A DNA stretch of 64,000 nucleotides. It comes from Cephalotus follicularis (Eukaryota; Streptophyta; Magnoliopsida; Oxalidales; Cephalotaceae). The stretch is from assembly GCA_001972305.1 (NCBI GenBank), contig BDDD01002028.1:1-64000 (forward strand), given 5' to 3'. Both the position numbers and the translations under genes were made by a program. Positions 33,388 through 45,543 of the stretch are shown here, piece after piece. Within the stretch, counting starts at the first letter, position 1. Each line of letters begins with the position of its first letter. Under the pieces are notes generated by a model. It was given only the letters and a program-made list of their open reading frames with translations. It did no database searches and was not told where the DNA came from.

Positions 33388-34500
33388 CACAATGGTCCGG
33401 ATTGTGATGGTATATGGATATTGATGGTGGCAGTGGCTAGAGAGACCAGTGTTAGAGAAGGTCCCTCTTCTCATCTATGTTCTACTTACGAATGCTACTC
33501 TAGTCTTCTAGTGGAATAAGGACCTTTGCCTAGAACGCCAAAAGTGTCTAGTTTGTTACCTCGGCAAGGAAGGCCGAGAAAAGCTTGTATATGCTTTGAA
33601 AGGGCTTTGGAATGATATGGATGCCAAATGATAATGGATTTGTGTTGGAATCGTATGGATATGGTTTTTTGAACGGTGGCTACTATGTAAAATGGCATGG
33701 TTCTAAATGCTAGTTCTCATAGCATGGTTTATATCGATTGTCATGCATACATCTCTCATGTCATACTTATCTGCTGCACTCCTATATGTACCTTGTATAT
33801 GTGTATCCTACACAACCTTCGGGTTGCTGACCCATTGCATTGTATTGTAATGTAATGGGTCAGGTTCAGGTCCAGGTGACGCGCAGAAGTGACCAGCCAG
33901 GTTAAATCGCAGGGTAAGGATTTACCTCTCCTCTGACCTACTTTGTATAAATGTGATATTGTAGAAGGACAGATATTGAATATGGATGTATTTATAGTTA
34001 TTGTATCAGAGACAAATGTAAAGATGAAATAGAGTTATGTTTTATATTCAGCTATTGACCTGCCGGCTTGTGGCAGTGTTAGATTTATATGTGTTGATGT
34101 ATTAAACAGGGACAGGCCCATCACTTGAGGCATTAGAATGATATGATACTAGTTTAGTTGTGGTTCTGAGGGCTGTGCCCATATATATACACATAAACTA
34201 TTGATTCCTCCTTCGGGAGTGTGGAGATATAAAATGTGTTTTTCTTTACAGGGAGTTTAGTCCGATAAACGAATACTTCATGCCGAAATTTTGGGAGATT
34301 TTAAGAGTTAGTTTTTATTTGGATTGATTATTCCGCTGATGTTATATAATGACTCTTCCGCTTGTATGACTTTGATTTAAAGTTTGTATATATGTATAGC
34401 ACTTTTGGAGGATGACATATGATGAATGGACTAAACGGATTGGTATCTCACGCATCGAGTCGTGGGGGTTTACCCTCGCGGTTCGGGGCGTGACAGAGGG

Positions 34501-35700
34501 CATGACAAATCATCAGAATCTTGATAAGTCAAGTACCCACAATTTTCATTGGAATGCACTAGTTTTAACGCCCACACGTGTCCAAGTGCTAAAACATAGC
34601 CACCCTTTGCGGTGCCCAACACCGAGGTTGACATAATATCCCCAAGTTATCAGCCTCAGCTAGGGCATGACAAACCAATAACCTAGGAACACTACTCAAT
34701 GAAAATTGTGGAAGGCCACGAGGACCACTCCACGGGTTCCTACGTTAAGACTTATTATTAAAGTGAGGGAATTTGCGGTCTCAAATTTTAATTACCAAGC
34801 CATTAATCAATTCATTGGTTGTATTAGCCAATCCCAATTAATTACGGCTTAGCATGCAAGATGTGTATCTTATGCACCTTGGACATATTTCTAAAATATG
34901 TCAATGGATTGGCAAGGACATTATTAATAGTGACTTGAGCCCAAAATCACTACTAGGTCTTCCTAGGTGTTAAGATATAAAATTTATCTATTACAACAAA
35001 TACCATGCATACATGGCCTTCAAAAGTCTTGTACTCCATTTCTCCTTTCCTCCATCTTTCCTTGCAAGGTCTTGTTTTACAAAAAGAACTTTACATTTTT
35101 GAAAGGAAAAATACATTTAAAATTACAAGGAAAAATAAACGGTGCACGCATGCACCTTATTACAGACCTTTAAAATAATAAATAAATAACATCAATCCAC
35201 ACATAGAAAACCATAAACAAGGTCAAAGTCCTTTTTAGGGACATCCATTGTGCATAAGACTTATATTATATCCAATATAATAAAACCACAAAAATAACAC
35301 ATGCCATAAATAATAACTAATTATAAAATTTAATTTAAGGATTGTCTATGTTGGTTAAACTCCTACTAAATCAAGCAATGATTTTGATTTTCTAAGTGCC
35401 ATAATGTATAAAATCATATTTTATTAAAAACATATTTTTTTTAATGCTAAAACGTCGACGCTTCCCAGTCATTTCCAGACAAAATACATCCATATTCTAC
35501 ACCATGTAGGTTTCCAAAACATGTTCAAAACTCAATTTAACATAATCTCTAAGATTAATTATCAATGAAATCCAATTTCATAAACAAGTTCATTAAGGCA
35601 CTTTGAATATCAAGTTTAACCCAAACAACACATCCTTTAAATTAAACCTTCAATTAGTACATCATTCATAGCACAAATTCAACTAAGGACGATGTGGGAA
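34501..35700 (-). other. Copia-G leader, part next to PBS
   Basis: About 1.2 kb of AT-rich non-coding sequence lies between the K insertion and the PBS. It repeats the CCTCAGCTAGGGCATGAC phrase at 34652 and has one GTCGACGCTT site at 35455. Two small ORFs (34412-34636, 34967-35173) show no domain. I see no further element boundary in it. Confidence 0.65.
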
Positions 35701-35712
35701 GCTCTGATACCA
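35701..35712 (-). promoter_or_regulatory. Copia-G primer-binding site
   Basis: On the minus strand TGGTATCAGAGC lies one base after the LTR end (CATCA). It is a perfect match to the initiator-methionine tRNA 3' end consensus. Confidence 0.88.
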
Positions 35713-35713
35713 C

Positions 35714-37958
35714 TGATGGAATTGGATTAACCAATTCCTATGCCATAAATGGACTAAGGTGCAAAGGGTGTAGAACAAAACTTTTAGAGCATAAATGGCA
35801 GCGGAAGAACACCCAACAAAGGAAAAAACAGTCCATTATGGCTTGACCATAGGCCACATGGATCACCACATAAAAAATTAAATGAAAAAGATGTCACCAT
35901 TACAATCAATGGTGACATACAAGCAAAGCAAAAACAAAGGCGGCAAAGGGATATACCAATGGGTGAAGGCTCCTTCGTCTTTGCCGCTTCAAGCTTGCGA
36001 AGACTCCTCCTCTGTTGTACTCCAAGTCGTTATGCTACTGCTCCAAGCAAGAACAGTTACTGTCCAACAGTGATGGAAACAAACACACAGTTTCTTTTCA
36101 CTCTTTCTCTCTTACAATGCCTATGAAGGATGCATTGATGTTGAAAAGGTTTGTCAATGTCAATCTACCCTAGATAAGCTACAAAGCTTAGTGTATAATC
36201 ACAGAAGGAGTGCCAAGAGAACCAGAGAACCCCCTTTATATTTTTCCCAACAAAAAAAAAAACCTAGTAAAAATGCCCTCCTAGAATGCCTTATACCAGC
36301 CCCATTTCTCTCTCACTCTTAAGCTCAACCTCAATTCCACTTCTTGATCATGTTCCTATCGTTTAGGAATCATGGAACCATGATCTAATCATGTCCCCCA
36401 TCATCCAGAGAAGGGAGTAAACCATCGGTAGTGGGAGGTAGTGGGAGAGAGAAAACGTGTGCATGATTTTTGTCCACCCAGGGAACCCACATCGCGCACT
36501 AAGCCTCGATGCCTTCCAATAAGCGTCGACGCTTATATGTAATAACACTATACGTTTCAAGAGTTAGGCATCGACGCTTTCCTAGAAGGCGTCGACGCTT
36601 TGTCTAATGTTATGCGTCGATGCTTTCCTAGAAGGCGTTGACACTTAGACAGGTTGGTTAGGCAAATAGAGTCTAACTCTTTAATGAGTCTAACTCATTT
36701 TATCCCTTCTAATATTGATTAAGTAAGATCAAGTAAATGTGTTTCCACAAAATGCAAGATCCACCTAATCGATATTTGATTTTATAAATTTTCACCAAGG
36801 ATTAATATGTCCAACATATTTATGTACTAATCATTATCAGGCAGGGACCCTAGAAAATCTTGGTTAAAATCGGAGGTGTTCATAAATGACCGAAATACCC
36901 CTAGGGTTCGGTTTAGCCATTCTAAATGATCCTAGATCAATTTAAATGCTCTCGAAATGATATCTAATATTATTCAAATGGAAAAATTAATCTAATTAAT
37001 TTACCCATAATCTAACACACACCAAATTAACCCTAGATTTTCTAAGTCGACGGTTCACATGTACTATAATCCCTTGTCATGATTGGCCCTGATTGAGGTC
37101 TAGGATAAGGATATGTGTCAATCCTAGATAATACCTCAATGGCTAAAATATCTGATCATTACTAGAACCTTTGGTAAACTCTTCAGAAATCTAATTTCTA
37201 GTCAACCTCAATCTTGGCCAATGATTTCATAAGTCCAAAGTATAATCAGATCATAATAGAGCTGATCACCTTCGCTCAGGTGTGACAATCCCATATTGCG
37301 CACTCACTTATAATCATATAGAGTCGATCATACCCAAAGACCACCCGATTTCCAGCCCTGCGCAAGGACTGGGTAAGGTGGAGATCAAAGCATAACCGTC
37401 TCCATACAATATAGAGCAGTCGCTCGGGTCTAAGGATCAGACAAGCTTGAGAACTCGCTAAGTGATCATCACTTATACACAACCGCAACAAGTAGGAGCC
37501 ACTACTGACACGAGAATAGCGACTATCCAAACAGTGTCTCCTACGCGGGTCCTGTTCAGTGTACACGCTCCTAGCGCGCACCCCGTATTTTCCCTAGTGT
37601 CCAACACAGATGGTAGTGAGAGAATCCATCCTCCATTTCCATGAGCAGGCAACATACGCGCAAGTCTATCCGGTTCACTAATGCCCACAAAGTGAACCTA
37701 TGAATTGGAACCAATTCGACATAAGGAATAAGGTAACCAATCTCACAGCCTCCATGCTAGGCATCCAACCTTATGTCAGGGAATCACAAGTGTAAGCAGG
37801 TATATAATAAACTACTTCAATTAAGTGATAAAACACAAGTGATATAGCCATAACAAAATTAGCACACATCATATATACAAGGAATAAGATTGTTTCATAC
37901 AATATAAGATATAATATGACAACCCATCTAATGGCTTGTCGGGTCACTATATCTAACA
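35714..37958 (-). repeat. Copia-G 5' LTR (2245 bp), uninterrupted
   Basis: This is the intact partner of 3823-6025 plus 26361-26392. It includes the palindrome cluster at 36500-36655 with TAAGCGTCGACGCTTA at 36520-36535. Because it lacks Gypsy-A it preserves the pre-insertion target at 37921-37940. Confidence 0.88.
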
Positions 37959-37963
37959 TTATG

Positions 37964-39353
37964 GGCTCAGGTTGTGAGAGTAACATTGGTATCTCTTTAC
38001 AGAGGATAGGAGAATCTGGACAGCTAAGAGAGCTGGTAGTGCTATGGACTGAGACCACGGTAATACATCGAGAGTGATGTAGGTGTTAATGAATTATGTA
38101 TATGGATATGTATTATTCAAGACACCGATCAAGAGAGATCAATGTCTTACACAATTTCCATAACAATTCAAGGAATTACTAATAAAAGACTATGAGAATG
38201 GTAAGGCCCATTATGTCTTTTACACATCTTCCAAATCTTATTATGAGGTTATGCACTGCAGTTGGTAGAGCATATCCTAATCCGGATTCCTTTGAAATCC
38301 ATCTGCTCCATATCTAGTGAGATAATGAAATGGAGGAAACCTAGCCTAAACCGTTTGAAGGTTAAGGCTGTTTAGCTTATATAAGAAGGCAGAAACCTTC
38401 TAAGTTGGAGTCACGATCGAGACATTGCAGGTTTGTGGAATATTCTAAGAAGAGCTTAGGATATTATTTCTACCATCCCAGCGAACAAATATGGTTTTGT
38501 TTCACGTACTGCAAAATTCCTAGAGAAGGAATACCTGATTACAGGAAGCAGTGAGAGCTAGGTGAAATAAAGAGAGTTTCCACTAGGTAGAAACCTACAG
38601 GTCGATAAGGAATTAGAGGTTAAACCCTCTAAAGACATAATTGGGAAAGGATCTCGATCTGAGATAGAATCTCAATTAGGCACTCCTCAATAGAGGAGAT
38701 CAGGTAGGATTTCGACAGTACCTGAGAAATAAGGTTTTCTCAATGAAAGGCACTGACGAACCTAAAGTGAGTGAGATGAGGAACCTGCCAGCTATAAGGA
38801 AACAGTGAAGTGCACTGATTCTAGGACATGCTAAGAGTTCATGAAATCCAAAAAGGACTCCATGTATGCCTACCAAGTGAGGGACTTGGTATGCGCACCC
38901 GAAGGCTCAAAACTCTATCAGATGCTAAGTAAATCTTCACGAGGACGATTGACGTTAATGGAAAAGGTTGAAAACATTTAAAGTGAAATTGGTCATGAAA
39001 GGGTATAGACTAAGAGAAGAGGTCTGTATATACCGGGAACTTTCCCACCAGTCGCAAATGCTTAAGTCCATTCGGATACTGCTTGCTAATTGCTGCTCAT
39101 TGTGTTAATGAGCTATGACATGTGGATGTCAAGATAGTCTGCAAGAGTGGCTATCTTGAAGAGGACATCTATATGTCCCAAACCCGAGGGGTTTACATCC
39201 AAAGAGCATTAGCACAAGATCTGCAAGCTCCAAAGGTCTACGACCTTAAGCAAGCATCCTATAGCTGAAATATCCATTTTGATCTTACCAAATAAGCCTA
39301 ATGTCTACCGGAAATCGGATAACCCAGAAGTCACTTTCTTGATACTGTATGTA
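37964..39353 (+). pseudogene. pol: Copia-I pol remnant: integrase to RT
   Basis: Strongly decayed copia coding sequence on the plus strand. Recognisable pieces are the integrase segment YGYVY near 38098 and the RT block for DVKTAFLNG..LEEDIYMSQ near 39125-39180. VYRKSDNPEVTFLILYVDD at 39300-39358 contains the catalytic YVDD. Stops and indels are frequent throughout, so it is older than Copia-G. The RT palm motif is split exactly at YVDD by Gypsy-H and continues at 42914. Confidence 0.75.
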
Positions 39354-39358
39354 GATGA

Positions 39359-40495
39359 TGTAACACCCCCAATGGTGGGAGCCCGTACAGGTCATAATAC
39401 CAAACTGAATCATAACGAAAATCTAAACAAAAGATTGATACGAAACGAATGTGGTGGTCTGAAAACTTAACTTATAATAATGATATAAAACATAGTCTGA
39501 AAATTTATCCAATCATAAATAAAAACGAATCATAATCCGATATCCAAATACTGAAAATCATAACTGAAACAAAATCAAAGTCTGAAACTGTTTGTACTGA
39601 AAACTAATCTGATCCTACTGGAAAACACAAGGACCAACTCCTAGCTGATACTCTGACAATGGATAACTCTTATCACACATTTCCCCCATGCTCCTGAAAA
39701 CCTGCCGCATAGAAACAAAAATGCGGCTGAGCAAACCTCAGTACGGATAAGGAATTAAAACAGTAAACGGTAAACAAAACAAAATAATTTGAACTTTAAA
39801 TTCAGTAAAGCAACATAATAAATATTCTTGAAAAGTAAAACAGAACATTTAAAAGCGAACAATTATAAAATCATCATAGCTTTGCGAAAAACAGAATATC
39901 ATAATTCAAAACATTATCTGATTCATAATTACATAACAGAGAATTTCTGACATACATACATATATAGGTGCAAGGGGTTCGCGAGGCCCACATGCTCTGT
40001 CGGAAAAGTCGTGTACGGCATTACGCAAACAATCCCAAATACTGAATCTTATCTTACAATAACTAGAGTATACTCATACGCCTCAAAAGGATCCATATCC
40101 TACCCTCAGGATACATATTTAAAAGAGACACCGTAGACCGATCACACCGCCACGGTAGGTGTCATGTCCTCCGTGCCAAAGAACATGCCTATGATACCTC
40201 ATAGGTAGGGTTTTTCTCTGTATGTTATTATGCTAAAACATTGTTTTAATCTAAAACAATTTTAATAATTTCCTAAACAATTTCTGATCTTATCTGAAAA
40301 CAAAATCTTATCTGTATCTGAAATTAACATACTCCGAAAGTGGAAGCCATGTTAATATTTTGATAGTGTAAACACGCATATCAAAACCAATATCCAATGA
40401 AACAATACTAAAATTCATTTTAGTAAGATTTATATCAAAACGAGAATATCCGTATCCAACACGAGTTTTATTGCTAATAAAACCAGAAACATAAA
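39359..40495 (-). repeat. Gypsy-H 3' LTR, distal part
   Basis: About 1.1 kb of non-coding sequence from the LTR end to the junction with RNase H near 40495. The inner LTR start is absent, and the single ambiguous base N (40496) marks the junction. Confidence 0.7.
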
Positions 40496-40496
40496 N
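40496..40496. other. Ambiguous base N
   Basis: This is the only undetermined base I noticed. It sits at the RNase H / LTR junction of Gypsy-H. Confidence 0.95.
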
Positions 40497-42668
40497 AACA
40501 AACAAGTTCAAATCCAAACGCTCCATATCTGCTATCAACTGCGGCTGAGTAAGCAAAGCCGCTACACTTCCAGAACTCTTCCTACTCAAAGCATCAGCTA
40601 CCACATTTGCTTTACCGGGGTGGTACTGAATATTCAAGTCATAGTCCTTCAAAAGCTCCAACCATCTCCTTTGTCGCATGTTCAACTCTTTTTGCGTGAA
40701 AATGTACTTGAGACTCTTGTGATCAGTGAAAACATCACAAGTTTCTCCGTACAAATAGTGCCTCCAGATCTTTAACGCAAAAACCACAGCTGCTAACTCC
40801 AGATCATGTGTAGGGTAATTCACTTCGTAAGGCTTCAACTATCTTGAAGCATAAGCTATCACATGACCATGCTGCATAAGAACACATCCCAAACCCTTCT
40901 TGGAAACATCACTGTATATCTGATATCCCCCTAACCCAGACGGTAATCGAAGAATTGGTGCAGACACCAAACCGTTCTTCAATTTCTCAAAACTTGCCTC
41001 CCGTTCATCATTCCACACAAACATGGCTCCTTTTCTTAAAAGTTGGGTCAGTGGCAAGGCTATGGAGGAAAAGCCTTCCACAAACCGTCGATAGTAGCCA
41101 GCCAAACCCAAAAAGCTCCTAATTTCCGTTACCGTAGTAGGCCTCGGCCATTTGGTAATAGCCTCAACCTTAGCATGATCCACACTAATACCATCTGCTG
41201 TAACCACATGACCTAAAAATGTTACCTGCTTCAACCAGAATTCACACTTCGAAAACTTCGCATAAAGCTAATTTTCCCTCAAAATACCCAGCACTATCCG
41301 AAGTTGAGCTTCATGTTCTTCACCCGACTTGGAATACACAAGAATGTCATCAATGAACACAATCACAAACTTGTCCAAATATTCATGAAACACCCGATTC
41401 ATCAGATCCATAAAAACTGCCGGTGCATTTGTAAGTCCAAAAGGCATCACAAGGAATTCATAATGTCCGTACCGTGTACGAAAAGTAGTCTTAGCTATGT
41501 CATCATCTTTTACCCGCAGCTGATGATAACCCGATCTCAAATCGATCTTAGAAAAATACCGGGCACCTTGGAGTTGATCAAAAAGGTCATCAATCCTAGG
41601 CAAAGGGTATTTATTCCTGATAGTAATCCTGTTCAGTTTTCTGTAGTCTATGCACAACCTCATAGACCCATCTTTCTTCCTGACAAAAAGAACCGGAGCT
41701 CCCCATCCAACAATTCTTTCAATTGCTCCTTTAGTTCTTGCAATTCTAACGGTGCCATTCTGTAAGGTGTTTTAGATATTGGTGCCGCTCCGGGAATGAG
41801 CTCGATGGTAAACTCCACTTCCCGTTGCGGTGGCAAACCCGACAACTCCTCCGAAAACACATATGAAAACTCTCTAACAACCGGATAGTCCTCGAGGTGA
41901 GGCTCATCCTTAGAGACATCTTTAACAAAAGCTAAGAAACCCTCAGCACCCTTAGCTACCAACTTCCGAGCCTTCAAAGCAGAAATAACCTTAACTTCTT
42001 TTCTCGGCTGTGAACCCTGATAAACAAAATCAGGCCTATCCACATCCCCAAACAAAACCCTCCGAGTGTGATAGTCAATCATGGCACGATGGCGATCTAA
42101 CCAATCCATGCCAAGAATCATGTCAAAGTCATGCATATCAATCGGGAAAAGATCCGCATCTCGAACATGATCATCAAAAGAGATAGGACAAGTACGAAAA
42201 CATTCAGATATCACAACAGATGTCCCCATAGGGGTCGAAAGAACCAAAACTGGATCCAGAGATAGAGATGGCACCCCAAGATGCCGAACAAAAGATCTCG
42301 CGACTATAGAGTGAGTCGATCCAGTATCATACAAAACATAAGTCATATGACCACAAACAGAAACATAACCCGAAACAGTACCTGGAGCACCCGCTGCCTG
42401 ATGAGTGGTCAAAGCAAAGACTCGGCAGCCTACATTGCGCTGTCCCGCATTTCAATCATTACCTTTCCTCTCCTTTACTCGAGGGTATGTGCAATCCATG
42501 AAACGATGGCCCTGCTGTCCGCACACAAAGCATGCCCCCATAGCTTTGTAAAAAGTCCCAACCGGATGCCTCTTACCACAAGTCTCACACTGTGCAATCT
42601 GAACATTGGGGTTACCCCCACCAGTATTCTTCTTTTGCTGCTTACCATTTCGGCCCTTATTCTGTTTT
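40497..42668 (-). pseudogene. pol: Gypsy-H gag-pol remnant: zinc knuckle, protease, RT, RNase H
   Basis: On the minus strand the order is a CCHC knuckle CFVCGQQGHRFMDC near 42520, then protease with YDTGSTHSIVA near 42310 (DTG intact) and LGMDWL near 42110. RT follows ([28 protein letters not shown]; catalytic FIDDILVYS near 41350). A deletion of about 13 codons with a frameshift lies near 41705, just before WGAPVLF. A stop at 41268 precedes the RT thumb. RNase H ([24 protein letters not shown]) ends near 40500. No integrase or chromodomain remains. Sequence type is close to Tekay-like chromoviruses, but the diagnostic chromodomain is lost. Confidence 0.87.
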
Positions 42669-42908
42669 CTCGAATGGTTAAGCACATAAATACAAAATGT
42701 ATCGAAATCACACGTTTAGGCGTCGACGTGCCACACATCAGCCAAAGCGTCGGCGGTTCTAAAGAGAGCGTCGGCGCTTTGTGCCCAGAAAATAAGAGGA
42801 ATTCAAACCAAAAACCAAGGAGATCCACATACCATGGCATAAATAAAAAAGGATATGATCCCAAACAATAAACATATCAACATATCAACATAGAAACGGG
42901 ATATTACA
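42669..42908 (-). repeat. Gypsy-H 5' LTR, first ~240 bp
   Basis: TGTAATATCCCG at 42908 begins the LTR. It includes GTCGACG / GCCGACGC sites (42718-42780) and then joins gag coding sequence near 42668. Confidence 0.7.
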
Positions 42909-42913
42909 GATGA

Positions 42914-43937
42914 CATACTACACATAGAGGATGATGTAGGTATGTTGAAATACAGTTAAGCAAGAACTTCTCCACATAGGATTTGGGAAGGACTTCCTAC
43001 TTTTTGAGGGAATGAAGATCTTAAGAGTAGATCAAGTAGGTTGTTTGAAGTTTCCCAAAGCTAGTACATCAGTAGGAAGCTGACATGGTATAGCATGAGA
43101 ATTCCATATATTGGCTTACTGCCTATTAGCCAAGGAATTCATATCTCTCCAAGAGTGTCTCAGTGAGAGACAAATGAGGAGAGAATGGACATGTATAGAC
43201 TGCCTTAGTTTGAGGCTTTATGATGTCTGCTATACATAGTACTGAGCCTAATGTTGCATATGTCTAAGGGTCTGGCATGCCAATTTCAGTCCTATCCCTG
43301 TGAGACGCACTGGGACATAGTCAAGATTATAAGACATTTGAGAGAGACTCAGAATATCTTCTTGACATATAGAGAAGATAGTGAATTGACACATAAGAGT
43401 TAAGTGGACTCTAGTTTCATATGTGATCTGGATGATCATAAATCCATTTCAGGATGCGTGTTGATCCTGAATGGAAGTGTTGTATGATTAGGAGGAGTTT
43501 GAGGCAGTAGACGACTGGAAACTCCACCAGAGAATGAAAGTATGTTGTAATCTACGATACCAATGATGGTAGCTGGTTTGGATTCAGAAGTTCACACTTG
43601 AACTTTATAGAGATTCCATCCGTCATTTGTCTAGTTGTGGTGACTATGACATTGATGGAGGCCTTTGCACAAGCCATGGGTGTTGGGTCTCATTACTGCA
43701 CTGAACAGTGATGGTATCATATGATCATGGAGATCATAATGTGAGTAACGCCTCGAAAGAGATGTTATTGAGGAAATACAAGAGACATCATAGAGTAGAT
43801 GTCTCATAGAGAGAGTCGTGCAGCAGAAGCAAACTTAGCAGACCCACTAACCAAAGCCATAAGCAGTACTCAAGAGGCAAGAGAGTACTATATGCTAAGG
43901 CTGTAGGTCTCTATAGCTTGAGGGCCAAGTGGGAGAT
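42914..43937 (+). pseudogene. pol: Copia-I pol remnant: RT C-terminus and RNase H
   Basis: This continues from YVDD at 39358 as ILHIEDDVGML. Further on are degenerate RNase H pieces (DLDDHKSISGCVLILNG near 43425-43475) and the conserved C-terminal ANLADPLTKA near 43830. Stops occur every 10-40 codons. The last bases overlap the polypurine tract. Confidence 0.75.
43919..43937 (+). promoter_or_regulatory. Copia-I polypurine tract
   Basis: TTGAGGGCCAAGTGGGAGAT immediately precedes TGTTAGAT. This is the classic copia PPT/LTR junction. Confidence 0.85.
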
Positions 43938-45433
43938 TGTTAGATAGGGGTGTCCCTGCAAGCCAAGAAATGATTGCAGACATATGTTCTTAACATATGC
44001 TACACTCTTAGTCGATACATTCTTAGTTCCATCAATAGTGCTTATTTATGAAAGATTGGCATATTAGCTATATGTACAATCCTAAACCATTGAATCGGAT
44101 CAGTTGATTACCATGTGAACTGAATACACATATAGTTCCCTATCGTTCGAGGGGTTGGATCTCATGCCTGAGAGGTTATGAGAATGAGATCCTTACTCCC
44201 TTCTGACAAAAGTTCCAAGTCAAAGGTTCACTTTCTTAGGGCAATTGATGAACCACAAAGACTTGTCGTATTATGCTTGCTCCCGATGTTGGGGAGGATG
44301 GATCATCTCATTGCCATTTGGGTTTACCCTAAAGCTGATGCGGGGTACGTGCTAGAGAGCATCACTGAACCGACCCACGATAGGTTACCTATTTGGAGAG
44401 TCAACACCTTTGTCAATAGGACTCCTATTTGTCGCGGTAGTGTTTAGTCAAATGAGACTAGTGGGTACATTAAGACTTGCGTTGTATCTTTAGACCTGAG
44501 TGGCTGACATGCATTGTGTATTAACCGCTTGGCTATGGTTTCTGCCTTCCCCAGCACTAGCCACGTGCTGGCAAAAAGGTTGTCTCTAGGTCTTGTAGGG
44601 GCTATATTGAGATGTATGGGCAAGTGCGCAAGATGGGATCATCACAACTGTGTTGAAGGTTATAGGCTCTATAACATCCATGACCATTGAAGACTTGAAA
44701 GTCGTGGCCAAGCACTTGGGAGATGGAAACGAGGCTTCCTGGGATGTCTCCCGATAGTCTCAATGTGTTCATAGAATTATAGTTATCTCGTTTTACCTAG
44801 GGGTGATATTAATCCAAACCCTAGTCACGGTCGGAGCTGAGATGATGAGGGATATGCGACACATATGCCGATGACAATGATAAAGTACACGTTTAACTGG
44901 TTAACAAATGATAGATGTGGTATACACGGATCCGGGGGTGATTGGTGATCACACCGGGGCTATAGGATAGTTTTGGACTATCAGGATAGTCGTACCAGAA
45001 TTTTAGGATTTTTGGGAATATATGATTTGTACCAGGAACCAACCTGGCTTTCGGGTCCCGCCTGATTTTGGAACAGGTTGATATGTCGGGTGACATATCA
45101 TTTAGTGAAAGGATAACATATAAGGAAGATGTTACTTTTCTAGTGAGCATTTTATTTTTTGAACATATCATTTCACTGAAATGAGTTCAAGCATCACCAT
45201 AATGAAATGTTCGAGCAAATGGTTGTTTGTTTCCACTAACGAATGCACCTGGGCATTTGTTTGGGGAGAGAGCTTATGGTCTTATAGCATATTGGGCTAG
45301 GGATTCACCATCTCATTTGGGCTGAATTTATGTCTTAATATGGCTTAGTTCAAGGGTGTCCCAAAGTGGTTTCATTAATGGCATTATTGTAAATATGCTA
45401 AGCCCACTTTTATAGACTTTTCAAAGGTGCATG
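43938..45433 (+). repeat. Copia-I 3' LTR (at least 1.5 kb)
   Basis: It begins TGTTAGATAGGGGTGTCCC, related to the Copia-G LTR start TGTTAGATATAGTGACC. It is cut at about 45433 by LTR E. ORFs such as 44178-44447 lack domains. The 5' partner lies outside or at the left edge of the window and cannot be compared. Confidence 0.7.
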
Positions 45434-45543
45434 TGTAATTGTGATGACCAGAATTCTCATTAAGATATTGGAATATTGTTATAAAGATTTCTTATTCAAA
45501 TCCTATATCGTTTTGGTATTTTCTACATTTTTCGGTGTTAAGC
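45434..45543 (+). repeat. LTR E (Gypsy-A-like), first 110 bp
   Basis: It begins TGTAATTGTGATGACCAGAATT, resembling the Gypsy-A LTR start TGTAATGACCCGAATT. It is interrupted by Gypsy-C (TSD TAAGC, 45539-45543) and continues at 52114. Confidence 0.7.

Larger units (their letters stand above)
30774..34495 (+). mobile_element. Solo LTR K (gypsy-type), 3.7 kb
   Basis: It starts TGTAAGCCCCC followed by an AT run and ends TTCGGGGCGTGACA, both typical of plant gypsy LTRs. Flanks are TAGGG (30769-30773) and GAGGG (34496-34500), a TSD with one mismatch. Excising it joins CAGCTAGGG to CATGACAAATC, a phrase found intact elsewhere in the same leader. No gag or pol similarity is present. The many small ORFs lack domains. 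Internal features are a palindrome cluster (32070-32215) and tandem repeats at 32784-32857 and 33288-33387. Confidence 0.7.
3823..37958 (-). mobile_element. Copia-G: Ty1/copia element with nested insertions
   Basis: This is a full copia element on the minus strand. The 5' LTR is 35714-37958, the PBS 35701-35712, gag-pol 30459-26403, the polypurine tract 26393-26410, and the 3' LTR 3823-6025 plus 26361-26392. The element begins TGTTAGATATAGTGACC and its ends are TG...CA. Flanking TSDs are TTATG at 3818-3822 and 37959-37963. Two later insertions lie inside: Gypsy-A with Gypsy-B in the 3' LTR, and solo LTR K in the leader. Its own length without insertions is about 10 kb. The host sequence is the older Copia-I element on the opposite strand. 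Confidence 0.88.
39359..42908 (-). mobile_element. Gypsy-H: truncated Ty3/gypsy element in Copia-I RT
   Basis: Ends on the minus strand are TGTAATATCCCG (42908) and ...GGGGGTGTTACA (39359). A perfect TSD GATGA is at 39354-39358 and 42909-42913. Removing it rejoins the YVDD motif of Copia-I RT. Only the outer part of each LTR remains, joined directly to gag zinc knuckle on one side and to RNase H on the other. The gag N-terminus, integrase, PBS and PPT are all missing. Confidence 0.85.

Noticed and set aside
42281-42871. 196-aa plus-strand ORF
   Set aside because: It is antisense to Gypsy-H protease and knuckle and reads into the LTR, with no domain.
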